A stretch of 64,000 nucleotides of DNA from positions 33,882 to 97,881 of the forward strand of contig JAETUM010000001.1 in NCBI GenBank assembly GCA_021768625.1, read 5' to 3'. Below, piece after piece: positions 50,589 to 60,082 of this stretch. Position 1 is the first letter of the stretch; every line of letters begins with the position of its first letter. The notes under the pieces were generated by a model. That model had not been told where the DNA came from and did no database searches. It saw only the letters and a list, made by a program, of their open reading frames with translations. Both the position numbers and the translations under genes were made by a program. This stretch comes from Candidatus Stoquefichus sp. (GTDB taxonomy: Bacteria > Bacillota_I > Bacilli_A > Erysipelotrichales > Coprobacillaceae).

Positions 50589-51605
50589 TTACATCTGTTG
50601 TTGCATAGACATACCTTCATATTCTATTTCTTCAACAGATTCTGTTTCTATATTTTGAACAGTATTTTCCTGTATCTGCTCTCTTTGTGCTTTTAATCTT
50701 TCTTTCTGTGCAATAGCCTGATGAGGGTCTTTCCATGCTATACACCCATCAAGATGCTTTAAAAGATGATGTCTTGCAGTTTTGAATTCATCTCCAATAA
50801 GTCCTAATCTTAACAGCCATGTTCTGAACGTATACTTCTCATTTGTTGAATGTGTTTTTCTTCTGCTCGCTTTTGTTTGAGTCAATGCCTGATGAGAAAT
50901 AGCCAAACAAAACTGTATATATGATTTGATTTCTCCTGCATGAAGTGTACCATTGAACAGTCTGAATTCAATTGTACCTTTTTGAAAAACACTATGAAGA
51001 TTCAATGCATGATATCTGCTGTTATCATAATGGGAGTGACTTCTATAAGTATCTCCATTGTACCAAAGCGATTTTAATTTATTTAAATCTTTAGGTTTGC
51101 TTTTATTCAGTTTCTGTATAAATGATTCTTCAACCTTTTGACAGTATCTATGTTCTCTTGAGACCTCAACCTGTAAAGCTTTATAAATCAGATCTTCTTT
51201 TGAATACATAATATTCGTTATATTTCTAAGTGATCTAGCATCATGTTTTGATGCATCAATATGGATATGAATTCCACAACTATTATTAACTTTTGCATGT
51301 CCATCTTTACGAAGTTTTCTGACAATCTGTTGTATATCTTCTATATCATCATATTGGCATATAGGTGATACAAGTTCAACTTTATAATCATCATCATATG
51401 TTCTCCTTGATCCAACATAAGATGTAATACTGGAATCATAGACAAGTTTCCATTTTCTGCCTTCATTATCTTTAACAGAATATGCTTTATAAGTACCACC
51501 ATCATATTGACTGACAGTTTGAAAATGTTTAGCAACAATCTCAGAAGCCTTTTTTCTGGTTAGACCTGTCATTTCTATTTCGATACCAAATCTTTGATTT
51601 TTCAA
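50589..51605 (-). CDS. Amidoligase (ATP-grasp-like/COOH-NH2 ligase family)
   Basis: 338 residues, with the amidoligase start RFGIEIEMTGLTRKKASEIV, the motif SCGIHIHIDASKHDARSLRN and the late GTIEFRLFNGTLHAGEIKSY. These are the conserved Glu and His clusters of the family. Amidoligases with a GGCT partner are common in Tn1549-like elements; known hypotheses involve peptide or cell-wall modification during transfer. Start ATG has a nearby purine-rich site. The neighbouring genes overlap or abut. Confidence 0.88.
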   Translation of the reverse strand: MKNQRFGIEIEMTGLTRKKASEIVAKHFQTVSQYDGGTYKAYSVKDNEGRKWKLVYDSSITSYVGSRRTYDDDYKVELVSPICQYDDIEDIQQIVRKLRKDGHAKVNNSCGIHIHIDASKHDARSLRNITNIMYSKEDLIYKALQVEVSREHRYCQKVEESFIQKLNKSKPKDLNKLKSLWYNGDTYRSHSHYDNSRYHALNLHSVFQKGTIEFRLFNGTLHAGEIKSYIQFCLAISHQALTQTKASRRKTHSTNEKYTFRTWLLRLGLIGDEFKTARHHLLKHLDGCIAWKDPHQAIAQKERLKAQREQIQENTVQNIETESVEEIEYEGMSMQQQM

Positions 51606-51607
51606 TT

Positions 51608-53449
51608 TTATCTTCCACCAGCATTTCCAAAGAGTACAGCCTTGTACTCTGGAGCACGAACAGCTAAATTATATCTCTCATTTCCACACTTATAGAGGCA
51701 AACACCTCTTTGAGGATATTTGATGAGATCATATTCACTTTCTTCTAACTGCAGTGCATCAATATAAAATCTTTTATCTGTATTTCCAGCATTGAATAAA
51801 AATGCATGACTTGGTATAGAAAATAATGGTTTTGTTAATTCTTTAATACCTTCAATATTAAAATCCTCTAAATTTTGTGATGCCAATATAACAGCACTTT
51901 CTTTCTTACGAACACGTTTCATGAAGTTACGAATATATTCAACTGCTGTCATATTTGTAAGGAAAAGATAAAGTTCATCTATAGATGCAACTGTATATCC
52001 CCTTGTAAGTAATTCGTTTGACATATAGGAAAGGATATTAAATAAGAGTGCATTTTTTAATGATTTGTTTGCCTGTAATAATCCCTTCACACCAAAAGTG
52101 ATGATTTTATGATTTCCAATATTTGTATGACCATTAAAGAATCTGCTATCACTTCCTACACATATGGAGTTAAGCAGTAATAATATTTCTCTTAATGTTT
52201 CTCTCGTATAGATATTGTTTCTGCTTTTAGTAAAATGCTTATATTCTTCATCTATATATTCATATAAATCTGATAGAGTAGGAAAATCCTCATGTTTCAA
52301 TAATGATAAATTAGTCTGTTCAGTGATATTAAAAAACTTATAAAGTTTGGTCAACATAATTTCCAAAGTGTCAATTTGTTCATCACTGAAATCCTTATAA
52401 GTTTTAAAAAAGTCTTTTAAAAAGGAAATATGTTGTGACAATATCGTTGTCTTTTTAAAAGTTACAGGGATATCTTCATCATTATCCTCTTCTGAATCAT
52501 TTGACCAGAGTTTGGGTTCAAGAACATTGATTATATATTTTCCAGACATCATATCAATAAACACACCATGCATGTTATTGGTCAACTCCTCATATTCGTG
52601 TTCTGGGTCTAGATTAATAAGAGAAAAGCCCTGCTCACGCAGATTGATAAGAAGAAGTTTCAACAAATAAGATTTTCCCTGTCCTGAATTCCCCAATATT
52701 AGAATGTTAGCATTTGTTTTATCATCACTTCTCTGATTGAAATCAACAATGATATTGCTCCCAAATTTATCTGCACCTATATAAAATCCATGAGCATCTG
52801 TCTTCCCTGAATAATTGAAAGGAAACAGATTCGCAACACTCGTTGCTGGAAGGACTCTTTCAAACTGTTCCTTAAAAGTATCAACACCACTAGGCATAAC
52901 TGCTAGAAAGCCTTCCTTTTGTCTTAAAAGAAGTCTATCAACGTTAAGTTTGCTTCTTACCAATTCTGTTTGCATTTCTGTCTGTAGAAGTTTCAATTCA
53001 TCATAATCGTTGGCTATCAGTTCAAAATAAACAGCACAATGAACAAGTGGTTCTTTATTTCTGTGCATATCAGCAATCAATCCTATAACATCCTTTAAAT
53101 TACTTTGTGCATTGATAGATTCCTGCAAATCTTGTGTATTCCCTTGCTTCATTCTATTCTTGTTGGCAGCATTGGAAATAATTTTCTTTTCTTCTGCAGG
53201 TGTAACCTGTCTTGCATAAATATGGAGTGTTATTCCATCCTTTTCACCCATATATCTTAAAAGTGCCTGTTCATCTGTTGATGTCGGATAATCTCTGATT
53301 GCCCAGACACAGCGATATGTATTTCCACAAATAAAATATTCCGTGAAAAATCGTATCGTTGACGGTGCAATCAAATCAAGAAATTCCTGTACTTTGACTT
53401 CATCTTCACTGATGATTTCTTTTTTCTTAAATGGATTTTTCAATATCAT
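51608..53449 (-). CDS. VirB4-type transfer ATPase
   Basis: A 613-residue VirB4/ConE homologue. Walker A ILGNSGQGKSYLL is at 251-263; Walker B is in the VASIDELYLFL region, with the VirB4-type IKELTKPLFSIPSH near the end. It powers assembly of the conjugation channel at the inner face of the membrane. It overlaps the upstream gene by 23 bp and precedes the amidoligase by 2 bp. Confidence 0.93.
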   Translation of the reverse strand: MILKNPFKKKEIISEDEVKVQEFLDLIAPSTIRFFTEYFICGNTYRCVWAIRDYPTSTDEQALLRYMGEKDGITLHIYARQVTPAEEKKIISNAANKNRMKQGNTQDLQESINAQSNLKDVIGLIADMHRNKEPLVHCAVYFELIANDYDELKLLQTEMQTELVRSKLNVDRLLLRQKEGFLAVMPSGVDTFKEQFERVLPATSVANLFPFNYSGKTDAHGFYIGADKFGSNIIVDFNQRSDDKTNANILILGNSGQGKSYLLKLLLINLREQGFSLINLDPEHEYEELTNNMHGVFIDMMSGKYIINVLEPKLWSNDSEEDNDEDIPVTFKKTTILSQHISFLKDFFKTYKDFSDEQIDTLEIMLTKLYKFFNITEQTNLSLLKHEDFPTLSDLYEYIDEEYKHFTKSRNNIYTRETLREILLLLNSICVGSDSRFFNGHTNIGNHKIITFGVKGLLQANKSLKNALLFNILSYMSNELLTRGYTVASIDELYLFLTNMTAVEYIRNFMKRVRKKESAVILASQNLEDFNIEGIKELTKPLFSIPSHAFLFNAGNTDKRFYIDALQLEESEYDLIKYPQRGVCLYKCGNERYNLAVRAPEYKAVLFGNAGGR

Positions 53450-54029
53450 TTGGATACCACCTCATTCCTTCATAATCTTCAAATTGATCTGATGTAACAT
53501 TCTGTTCAAAATAAACAGCAAGCATATTTTTGATCTGTTCCTTATTGGCTTTTTCTACCTGTAGATTCTGCAGTTTGATGAGTTTTTCAATACGGTGGAT
53601 TAGTGCTACTGTTTCCACCTGATCATTTGATTTAATACGAACAGCTAAGAGAAATAATCTTGAGGTTGCTGTTTGAGTTTGTATCTGATCCAAATGATAC
53701 AAATCTTTTTTTAAAAGATTGATAATAACATCATCAGTCTCTTCTGAAATTCTTTTTTTAATGAAAATCTTATTCTCTTCAAAGTTATCTCTGCTATTCA
53801 AACAGATCATTTCCATATCAGCTAGTCCTTTCAAAACATTTGTGAGTGAAAAAATCTTCGCTCCTATATTTTCCTGTGACATGACTGATAAATTTTGTGG
53901 TTGAATAATAAAAAAGACGATTTCATCATCATTGAACAGCTTTAAACTGTCATTAGAAATCGTCTTTGCATTAATAAGTTCTCTTGTGGATTTTAACTTT
54001 TTGTTCTGTTTATCTTTCTTTTTCTTCAC
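53427..54029 (-). CDS. Conjugation accessory protein upstream of VirB4
   Basis: A 200-residue soluble protein (RELINAKTISNDSLKLFNDD, FFIIQPQNLSVMSQENIGAK). It resembles the separate N-terminal VirB4-like protein found just before the ATPase in Tn1549/CTn-type elements. There are no membrane helices. It starts 3 bp after the PrgI-like gene and overlaps virB4. It likely sits with VirB4 at the channel base. Confidence 0.7.
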   Translation of the reverse strand: MKKKKDKQNKKLKSTRELINAKTISNDSLKLFNDDEIVFFIIQPQNLSVMSQENIGAKIFSLTNVLKGLADMEMICLNSRDNFEENKIFIKKRISEETDDVIINLLKKDLYHLDQIQTQTATSRLFLLAVRIKSNDQVETVALIHRIEKLIKLQNLQVEKANKEQIKNMLAVYFEQNVTSDQFEDYEGMRWYPNDIEKSI

Positions 54030-54032
54030 TTT

Positions 54033-54359
54033 CTACCTCCATATTCTTAATAATTTATTTTTTCTTTTGTTTGTTATACTTTGATTAACAGTTATTGAAC
54101 TTGTATATGACCATATGTAAAACTGCTGATGAAAAATAAAAAAGGCATAGGCATACTGAATAAAATCAAAAATACTTGTGTCCTGAAGTCTAATGGTCAT
54201 AAACGCATAACATCCTACTATAGCAATAGGTAGATAAAAATTCGCTTGGCTTATAAATATAACCGAAATAATTGCACCTATTCCTATAATTCCTATATCT
54301 CTTAAATACCATAACCATAGTGTTGGCTTTCCCTTTAAATTATCTGGATACATATACAT
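54033..54359 (-). CDS. PrgI/VirB3-like membrane protein
   Basis: 108 residues with two adjacent membrane helices (DIGIIGIGAIISVIFISQ and YLPIAIVGCYAFMTI) and the PrgI-like FDFIQYAYAFFIFHQQFYIW. This is the small inner-membrane subunit that usually precedes VirB4. GGGGGGAG lies before the ATG. It starts the VirB4 gene group after the cargo insertion at 54.4-55.2 kb. Confidence 0.82.
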   Translation of the reverse strand: MYMYPDNLKGKPTLWLWYLRDIGIIGIGAIISVIFISQANFYLPIAIVGCYAFMTIRLQDTSIFDFIQYAYAFFIFHQQFYIWSYTSSITVNQSITNKRKNKLLRIWR

Positions 54360-54404
54360 ATTTTATCACTCCCCCCTCATAAATAATTTATACTCGTATA
54401 ATAA

Positions 54405-54434
54405 ATAAAAGAGAGAATTGAGCCTCAATTCTCT
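54405..54434 (-). terminator. Terminator of the cargo gene at 54485
   Basis: On the minus strand AGAGAATTGAG/CTCAATTCTCT (54424-54434 with 54412-54422) with a very short loop, then CTTTTATTTATT. It breaks the transfer operon between the 239-residue gene and the PrgI-like gene, so the latter needs its own promoter or read-through. Confidence 0.75.
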
Positions 54435-54484
54435 TCATCTTAATAGAATAAATTTATATAGTTAGAATTATAAACTTACATACT

Positions 54485-55204
54485 TTAATTTTCTTTTATT
54501 AATCCTAGTTCTAGCAAAGTATTTTTTATAATTTCCATTTTTCTCTTGTTTCTTCTACTACATTTATTTTCTTTCAAGTAATATAATATGGTATTTTCAT
54601 ATTGCTTTATGAGTTCTTTTTTTCTAAGATGTTTCCATTTTTTTGTCTCATGAGATTCAAGTTTATATGTATGCTTATTAATTTCTTTAATCAATATTCT
54701 GTCCATCCTTTGTTGCCATCTTTGTAAATCGAATATAAATATTGTTCCCCATAAAGGTAAAAACGCTTCATCACCATGGTCTTTTAAAAATAACCTTAAT
54801 TGGTGAATGTATCTATCAATAAAAACTAAATTCAACGCAACTTTACATGATAAATATTTTTCATAATCCTTTCTTTTTTCTAAAATATTGTCATGAAAAC
54901 CATCAAAAGTTTCCCAATCATTCATAATTTCTGGGTATATAATCTCTCCTTCAATCATATTAACATCATCACCTCTAGTTTCAAGTATATTTTCTACATC
55001 ATATATCTCTTGTGATTTAATGAGTAATTCCATATCTCTAATTTCACATAATGCTTCTTGAATCTTTTTTGCAATTATTTCTTTTCCTTTATGATTTATC
55101 TCTTTTTTTAATTTATTACTATATAATATATGTGTACCGAACACACTTAATATTCCACTACCAAGTATCGAAGAAATAATGGTGATAATTTCTGTAACTT
55201 TCAT
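54485..55204 (-). CDS. Unknown membrane-anchored cargo protein
   Basis: 239 residues with one N-terminal membrane helix (ITIISSILGSGILSVFGTHILY) and a long helical, charged cytoplasmic part (IEGEIIYPEIMNDWETFDGF ... NTLLELGLIKEN). It does not look like any type IV secretion subunit. It has its own terminator and sits in the middle of the transfer operon, like a small cargo insertion. A role in phage exclusion or surface exclusion is possible but unsupported. Confidence 0.6.
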   Translation of the reverse strand: MKVTEIITIISSILGSGILSVFGTHILYSNKLKKEINHKGKEIIAKKIQEALCEIRDMELLIKSQEIYDVENILETRGDDVNMIEGEIIYPEIMNDWETFDGFHDNILEKRKDYEKYLSCKVALNLVFIDRYIHQLRLFLKDHGDEAFLPLWGTIFIFDLQRWQQRMDRILIKEINKHTYKLESHETKKWKHLRKKELIKQYENTILYYLKENKCSRRNKRKMEIIKNTLLELGLIKEN

Positions 55205-55367
55205 TTTAACCTCCCAATTTAAGATTTTTTAATACTCTATAAAACTGCTTCTTTAAATGTAGTTTTATATTTATGTCATAATAAATAATCTAATTAATTA
55301 TATCACATTAAAATCTTTTAACAAAGGCTATACTCATTTTTAACCTATTAACAAATCTAAACATACA

Positions 55368-55784
55368 TCAATTATATACTTTTAATTTATTTCTTGTTTT
55401 TCTGAATCTTTCTTCAAGTTTTCTTATAAGTTCTTTATGCTCTAATAATTCATCTGATCTGTATGGATTAATATAACCTGTTTCATCTGGAAATCTATTT
55501 AGTGTATGATAATATTCAAGAATATAATAAACAACAAGTAATGAAAAATATTCATTATCACTAATAAGTTCTTTACTGATAGGCTTGATTTCTCTAATTC
55601 TTTTCTCTTCCCTTTGTTTCATAAGTTCACTAAAACTATTATGATTAATATTGATTAGTGATTTATCAAACTCAACTATTCCTGCAAGATTTAAATCAAT
55701 ACTGTCAGTCACAAACTTATACCTCATCTTATCTCCATTTTTTCCATCAAAAGATAAAAATAAATAAAACCATTCTTTCTGCAT
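55368..55784 (-). CDS. Unknown ICE protein
   Basis: 138 residues (starts MQKEWFYLFLSFDGKNGDKM; an internal Met at position 20 is an alternative start). Mixed alpha/beta, then a helical part (YFSLLVVYYILEYYHTLNRF) and a basic C-terminus (LEERFRKTRNKLK). AAGGAGTG precedes the first ATG. No family recognised. Confidence 0.55.
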   Translation of the reverse strand: MQKEWFYLFLSFDGKNGDKMRYKFVTDSIDLNLAGIVEFDKSLININHNSFSELMKQREEKRIREIKPISKELISDNEYFSLLVVYYILEYYHTLNRFPDETGYINPYRSDELLEHKELIRKLEERFRKTRNKLKVYN

Positions 55785-55889
55785 TGTGTATTCACTCCTT
55801 ATTCATGACACACAATATCAAAACTTTCCTGCAATAGCTACTGAATACTTAAAAACGATTCAAAATCATATAATTATGCACAAAATGCA

Positions 55890-56225
55890 CTATTCTTGTA
55901 CAAAATGCACTTTTAGTGACTTATAAAGTGATTTTAACCTTCCTTGAGGATACTTCCTTTTTAATTGATACTTATAATTTTCAAAATAAGAATAATACTT
56001 TTTCGCTTTTAATTCTGCAAATGATCTATCCTGTATGTCTGGATAAAAACATTGAATATAAACACCCCTTGTTTTCAAAATCAATTCATTCTCTAAAAAA
56101 TCATAGATTTCTATATTTCCAAATTGACCAAAGTGTGCAATAAATGTCGAAAATTCTTCTCTGGATATAAATATCCCTATTCCTTCTGGCTGTATAACTG
56201 CCATAAATCTCTGATTCCACTCCAT
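55890..56225 (-). CDS. Unknown ICE protein next to VirB6
   Basis: 111 residues, beta-rich at the start (RFMAVIQPEGIGIFISREEF) and strongly basic at the end (YQLKRKYPQGRLKSLYKSLK). Its ATG is in the ATGGAGT that includes the last bases of the VirB6-like gene, so translation is coupled. Small unrelated-looking proteins of this kind lie at the same position in CTn-type elements. Confidence 0.6.
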   Translation of the reverse strand: MEWNQRFMAVIQPEGIGIFISREEFSTFIAHFGQFGNIEIYDFLENELILKTRGVYIQCFYPDIQDRSFAELKAKKYYSYFENYKYQLKRKYPQGRLKSLYKSLKVHFVQE

Positions 56226-57079
56226 TATTTCACAGCTCCTGCTATTGTTTTTGTAATTGTTATTGCAGATTGGGCAGCATAAATTGTTGACATTAAATTG
56301 GCTTTTGTACTTGTATCCAGTCCAAACTGTCCAGTAATTCTTGGTATCTCACTCGCTGCCAAAATAATTCCTATTCCCAGTAGAACATTTTCTCTCATAA
56401 CACCAAGTCCAGCAATCAAAATAACAGATTGTAGAAATGCTGTTAAACAAATTCCCACAACCTGTTTACACCATTGAATAAATCCATCTGTATACCCTCT
56501 CACTATAGAAAACATATAAAGTGATCCTACTGCAACAGTAATCAAGAGGATTCCGCCTCTTTTAAGATTTGCAAAAAAGACCTTGATAATTGAATATCCC
56601 ATCATAATAAGAAGAAATATAAGCAATGTAGTTCCTACCTTTAAACTACTTATAGCTGTTAATGATTGTCCTGCTGAAACACCAATTGACTTACCACCAA
56701 TTAATGAAGCCATATCCTTTGTAAGAGTCAGTTGTAAAGAAATACAAAATTTATAAAGTTCTATAGGCAATACTGTAAAAAGAGAAACAGCCATAAATCC
56801 TTTAATGGCATTGAGGGAAGCACCTTTTATACTTCCCCTACCACTTTGATATTCTATTGCTATTTCAAATACTGCTACAACCAGTCCAGTCGCAAATAAA
56901 GCCCAACCAAATAATCTAAAAATTTCAACAATGGCTTTTATAAAATCATAGCTAAATAGTTCTGCTCCCATATTCCCCATCATTGAAAAAAATTCACTTA
57001 AAAATTCTAATATTTTTTCATAGATCCAATCAACAATCTGCCCCATGACTGCATCTGCGACAAAATCCCATAAAAACAT
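56225..57079 (-). CDS. VirB6/TrbL-like channel membrane protein
   Basis: A 284-residue polytopic membrane protein with about seven helices (WALFATGLVVAVFEIAIEY, TLLIFLLIMMGYSIIKVFF, GGILLITVAVGSLYMFSIV, ...GVMRENVLLGIGIILAASEI). This is the CD1112-type VirB6/TrbL homologue of Tn1549-like elements. It starts MFLWDFVADAVMGQIVDWIY as in that family. It forms part of the inner-membrane channel and lies next to the VirB2-like pilin gene. Confidence 0.88.
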   Translation of the reverse strand: MFLWDFVADAVMGQIVDWIYEKILEFLSEFFSMMGNMGAELFSYDFIKAIVEIFRLFGWALFATGLVVAVFEIAIEYQSGRGSIKGASLNAIKGFMAVSLFTVLPIELYKFCISLQLTLTKDMASLIGGKSIGVSAGQSLTAISSLKVGTTLLIFLLIMMGYSIIKVFFANLKRGGILLITVAVGSLYMFSIVRGYTDGFIQWCKQVVGICLTAFLQSVILIAGLGVMRENVLLGIGIILAASEIPRITGQFGLDTSTKANLMSTIYAAQSAITITKTIAGAVK

Positions 57080-57093
57080 TTTCTCTTACCTTT

Positions 57094-57438
57094 TTATAGG
57101 ATATTCCAAATATAATTAGGAGCAGTTAAAGTAAAACACAAACATCCAAACAATATAGCTGGGGCTGTCCATTCAAACTGCCCCTGTTTCCTGTAATCGA
57201 AATATACCATACCTAACTTTACAAAAAAGAAAACTGCAAGAATGAGATCAATAACAGGAAAGACAACATTATTGACTACATTTTTGATTTGGGTTTCAGC
57301 ACTCTTCCATGCACTTTGAATAACCCCTGATACACTTCCAGCAGCATAAGTTGGTTGTATCACAATACCTACAATCAACATAACTAACAATATCCATAAT
57401 AATATTCTTACTTTTTTATTCTCTAATAATTTAATCAT
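57094..57438 (-). CDS. VirB2/TrbC-like small membrane protein (DUF3852 type)
   Basis: 114 residues with a signal-like first helix ending in PTYAAG (possible signal peptidase cut after AYA-type QPTYAA). Then come two helices (VVFPVIDLILAVFFFVKLGM and APAILFGCLCFTLTAPNYIW). Layout and position before VirB6 match pilin-like DUF3852 proteins. It overlaps the AbrB-type gene by 8 bp. Confidence 0.8.
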   Translation of the reverse strand: MIKLLENKKVRILLWILLVMLIVGIVIQPTYAAGSVSGVIQSAWKSAETQIKNVVNNVVFPVIDLILAVFFFVKLGMVYFDYRKQGQFEWTAPAILFGCLCFTLTAPNYIWNIL

Positions 57439-57715
57439 TCATTTCCTCCTTCTCTACTAATTCCACAAGTCGTTTTGCCAAAAATAAAAGACTGCCACGA
57501 TCTAATTTCTTGGCAGTCGACAATATCATATTTTGCTTATTTTTGAGTGATTCATCATTGAGCTTGATGACATCTAGTTTCTCTATGATGATAGAGTTTT
57601 TAAGGACTCGAAGTTCTAAAATATCTCCCTTTTGAATATCTACCTGATTTCTTAATTCAGCTGGAAGAACTATTCTTCCCTGTGAATCAAGTATTTTGTA
57701 AACACTCATCTTCAT
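57431..57715 (-). CDS. AbrB/MazE-like DNA-binding protein
   Basis: A swapped-hairpin AbrB domain: MSVYKILDSQGRIVLPAELR followed by GDILELRVLKNSIIIEKLD. A helical C-terminal tail follows (ILSTAKKLDRGSLLFLAKRL). I use an ATG at 57715, two codons before MSVYK; longer frames to 57745 lie entirely within the upstream gene. No start has a clear ribosome site, so coupling to the upstream gene is likely. It probably regulates transfer genes. Confidence 0.75.
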   Translation of the reverse strand: MKMSVYKILDSQGRIVLPAELRNQVDIQKGDILELRVLKNSIIIEKLDVIKLNDESLKNKQNMILSTAKKLDRGSLLFLAKRLVELVEKEEMND

Positions 57716-58106
57716 ATATATCATTGATGCAGTCTGCAAGGTCATCTGCTAACTTCTCAAAATCAACCTTTTGAAGCATGAGACATGATAAAACTTCTGA
57801 CCCTAAAGAAGATACCAAATGATCACTTGTTGTAAGTGTCATTGTTCCATCACTCTCTAAAATCTGAACACTTTCAAGAGGAATATGACAATTTTCAAAG
57901 AAACGTTCTGGTATACAATAAAATCCCTCATCAAATAATTCTTCCTCATTATCCTCTTTCACTCTAAAACATTTTTCTCTTATTGGCTGTCTTTCCCATT
58001 CAATCTTTATAGAATCTCCTGTTTTTAATAACAAATGCTTCAACATTTCCCTAGGAAGCTGAACACAACCATTTTCTAATACCTTTACTGTTGATATGAT
58101 TTTCAT
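57687..58106 (-). CDS. AbrB-like domain protein
   Basis: 139 residues starting with an AbrB-type hairpin (MKIISTVKVLENGCVQLPRE, LLLKTGDSIKIEWER). A second, unrecognised acidic part follows (FDEGFYCIPERFFENCHIP...). It overlaps the next AbrB gene. Two adjacent proteins with the same fold suggest a hetero-oligomeric regulator. GGAAGGAGAAAGAT precedes the ATG. Confidence 0.7.
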   Translation of the reverse strand: MKIISTVKVLENGCVQLPREMLKHLLLKTGDSIKIEWERQPIREKCFRVKEDNEEELFDEGFYCIPERFFENCHIPLESVQILESDGTMTLTTSDHLVSSLGSEVLSCLMLQKVDFEKLADDLADCINDIYEDECLQNT

Positions 58107-58231
58107 TTATATCTTTCTCCTTCCTTTTCAAAATAATTTTATTTAACATAAAGCAAATATTCGCAATTTCCATATTGGCTATCGAATTGTTCTAACAAAC
58201 ACTTTGAATTTATGAACTATTCTTTATATAA

Positions 58232-59167
58232 TCATTCACTTTCATCATTTAAAACATCGAACAATCCAAGTTGTTTCGACAACGAAACACCTTCCTTAGG
58301 ATTATAATTGGAAACCAATATCTCTGGAAACTCTGCTTCATTGTTATAGCGTAGAGCCATATTATTAAGTCTGGTTACTGATTCAATATAATAATCTTTA
58401 TATAGTTCTCTAATAAATTCACAATCATTATAAGATAGTAAAAACTTACCTCTTATTTTTTTGAGTGTGTTTCTTAATCGAATATGATCTTCTTTTGTAA
58501 AAACAACTGCATAATGTCCTTCAGTTTCATAATATGGTGGGTCGCAATAAAAAAAAGCATCTGGTCTATCATATTGGATAATCAATGCTTCAAAATCTTT
58601 ATTTTCTATAATTGTATTTGCTAATCTATCACTAATGTTCCATATAAGTGTAAATGCTTTTCTCACATCATATGGTCGACATCCAAAAGTCTTGCACCCA
58701 GATCCATAAGAATACCTAATCAATTTAAAAAATGCAACTGCAAGTTTAACATCCTGTTTCTCTATACGTTCTTTCTGTATGATTTGAACGATTTCCTTTT
58801 CCTGTAATTCTGTAAAATAAACTTTGACTTTTTGCATTTCTTCCTCTATGAATTTATCCTCTACTCTCTGTTTAGAAATGATTTCTTTATAAAGATTAAA
58901 GATAAATCGTCCATTTTCTGGAAGATATCCTAATTCCTGAATAAATGCTAATGGTTGGTCTCTAACAACTGCAAACATATTTGTGAGGTTATTATTAAAA
59001 TCATTATAAACTTCAAACTTATCTGGCTTTTTTCCAAACAATACCCATCCACCTCCACCAAAGACTTCTATGTATCTGCTATAGTTCTTAGGGAATCTCT
59101 GATAGATGAGTTCTCTTAATGCCTTTTTTCCACCAACCCATGAAATAAGGCTTTTTAATAATGCCAA
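58232..59167 (-). CDS. Dam-type DNA adenine methyltransferase
   Basis: 311 residues with the D12 class layout: KSLISWVGGKKALRELIYQR and YIEVFGGGGWVLFGK (AdoMet binding), then FFYCDPPYYETEGHY (catalytic DPPY). Orphan Dam enzymes are frequent in conjugative elements and probably protect incoming DNA from restriction. No endonuclease is nearby. It lies 15 bp after the LPD28 gene. Recognition sequence is not predictable with certainty. Confidence 0.92.
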   Translation of the reverse strand: MALLKSLISWVGGKKALRELIYQRFPKNYSRYIEVFGGGGWVLFGKKPDKFEVYNDFNNNLTNMFAVVRDQPLAFIQELGYLPENGRFIFNLYKEIISKQRVEDKFIEEEMQKVKVYFTELQEKEIVQIIQKERIEKQDVKLAVAFFKLIRYSYGSGCKTFGCRPYDVRKAFTLIWNISDRLANTIIENKDFEALIIQYDRPDAFFYCDPPYYETEGHYAVVFTKEDHIRLRNTLKKIRGKFLLSYNDCEFIRELYKDYYIESVTRLNNMALRYNNEAEFPEILVSNYNPKEGVSLSKQLGLFDVLNDESE

Positions 59168-59182
59168 TCATTATCATCTCCT

Positions 59183-60082
59183 TTACATTGTCATTTTCAT
59201 ATTTTCTTCCTGCTTCTGTTTAAAATAAGTATCTTCTATAACTTTCATTTCATAATGATCAATTCCCATAGCAGATAGAATAGCATCAATAAATTCTTTC
59301 TGTGATATTTCTATTTCATCAGGAACACTTAGTTCTATTTCTATTGATCCTAATACAGCTGTATCTCCATAATAGTGTTCTATAACTGTTCCAAAATACC
59401 CATCAGCCATTGTTTTAACATCTATGCCTCTTCCATTGCATTCAAATCTATACTCAGCTGTATCAACACCTATCTGATATGTTTTTTCTGATAGTTCCTT
59501 CATTAAACTATTCTTATTTTCTAAAATGATGATCAACAATGAATCATGAAATTGATAATTATCTTTTAAATGAATATAATCTCTTTCTACTAATCCCATA
59601 GTCAACACATTCATATTTAGATAATTTTTTTCATATCTGCATGACACGTTTTTGTCATACCATGGATCACTGATAAGAAGACTATTAACCTTAGCACTTT
59701 CTGTATTTTCAATACCATAAACCTTTCTATGATATTCTCTTATATCCTCTAAACCACATTGTTGACTGCTTAAGTCATTGAACATGTTTAAATACTCATC
59801 AAATGTCATCATTTGATTTAAATCAATAAAATCTATATCTTCTTTAAAATTGATATAACCCTCTTCTCCTAAATTAATGGGTTTATTAGAAAATATTGTT
59901 CCATAATGATTAACTAATATATGTTTAGCTAAAACACAAGGCTCAAACCCTTTATCAGAATGTCTTATTTCGTACTTAAAGAATCCTTCTGGAACAGGTT
60001 CTTTAAGGTGTCTATCACGTGCTGATGTAAATAAGACCCTTCTACCTTTGAATTCATAAAGTTCAAATTGTTCTTTTCTCAT
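59183..60082 (-). CDS. LPD28-domain protein
   Basis: 299 residues. The first ~80 residues (FELYEFKGRRVLFTSARDRH, VPEGFFKYEIRHSDKGFEPC, VLAKHILVNHYGTIFSNKPI) match the LPD28 domain of large polyvalent ICE proteins. The remainder (LNQMMTFDEYLNMFNDLSSQ) resembles ICE domains of unknown role. It may assist DNA entry or oppose host defences. It starts immediately after the small membrane protein stop (TAAATG). Confidence 0.7.
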   Translation of the reverse strand: MRKEQFELYEFKGRRVLFTSARDRHLKEPVPEGFFKYEIRHSDKGFEPCVLAKHILVNHYGTIFSNKPINLGEEGYINFKEDIDFIDLNQMMTFDEYLNMFNDLSSQQCGLEDIREYHRKVYGIENTESAKVNSLLISDPWYDKNVSCRYEKNYLNMNVLTMGLVERDYIHLKDNYQFHDSLLIIILENKNSLMKELSEKTYQIGVDTAEYRFECNGRGIDVKTMADGYFGTVIEHYYGDTAVLGSIEIELSVPDEIEISQKEFIDAILSAMGIDHYEMKVIEDTYFKQKQEENMKMTM

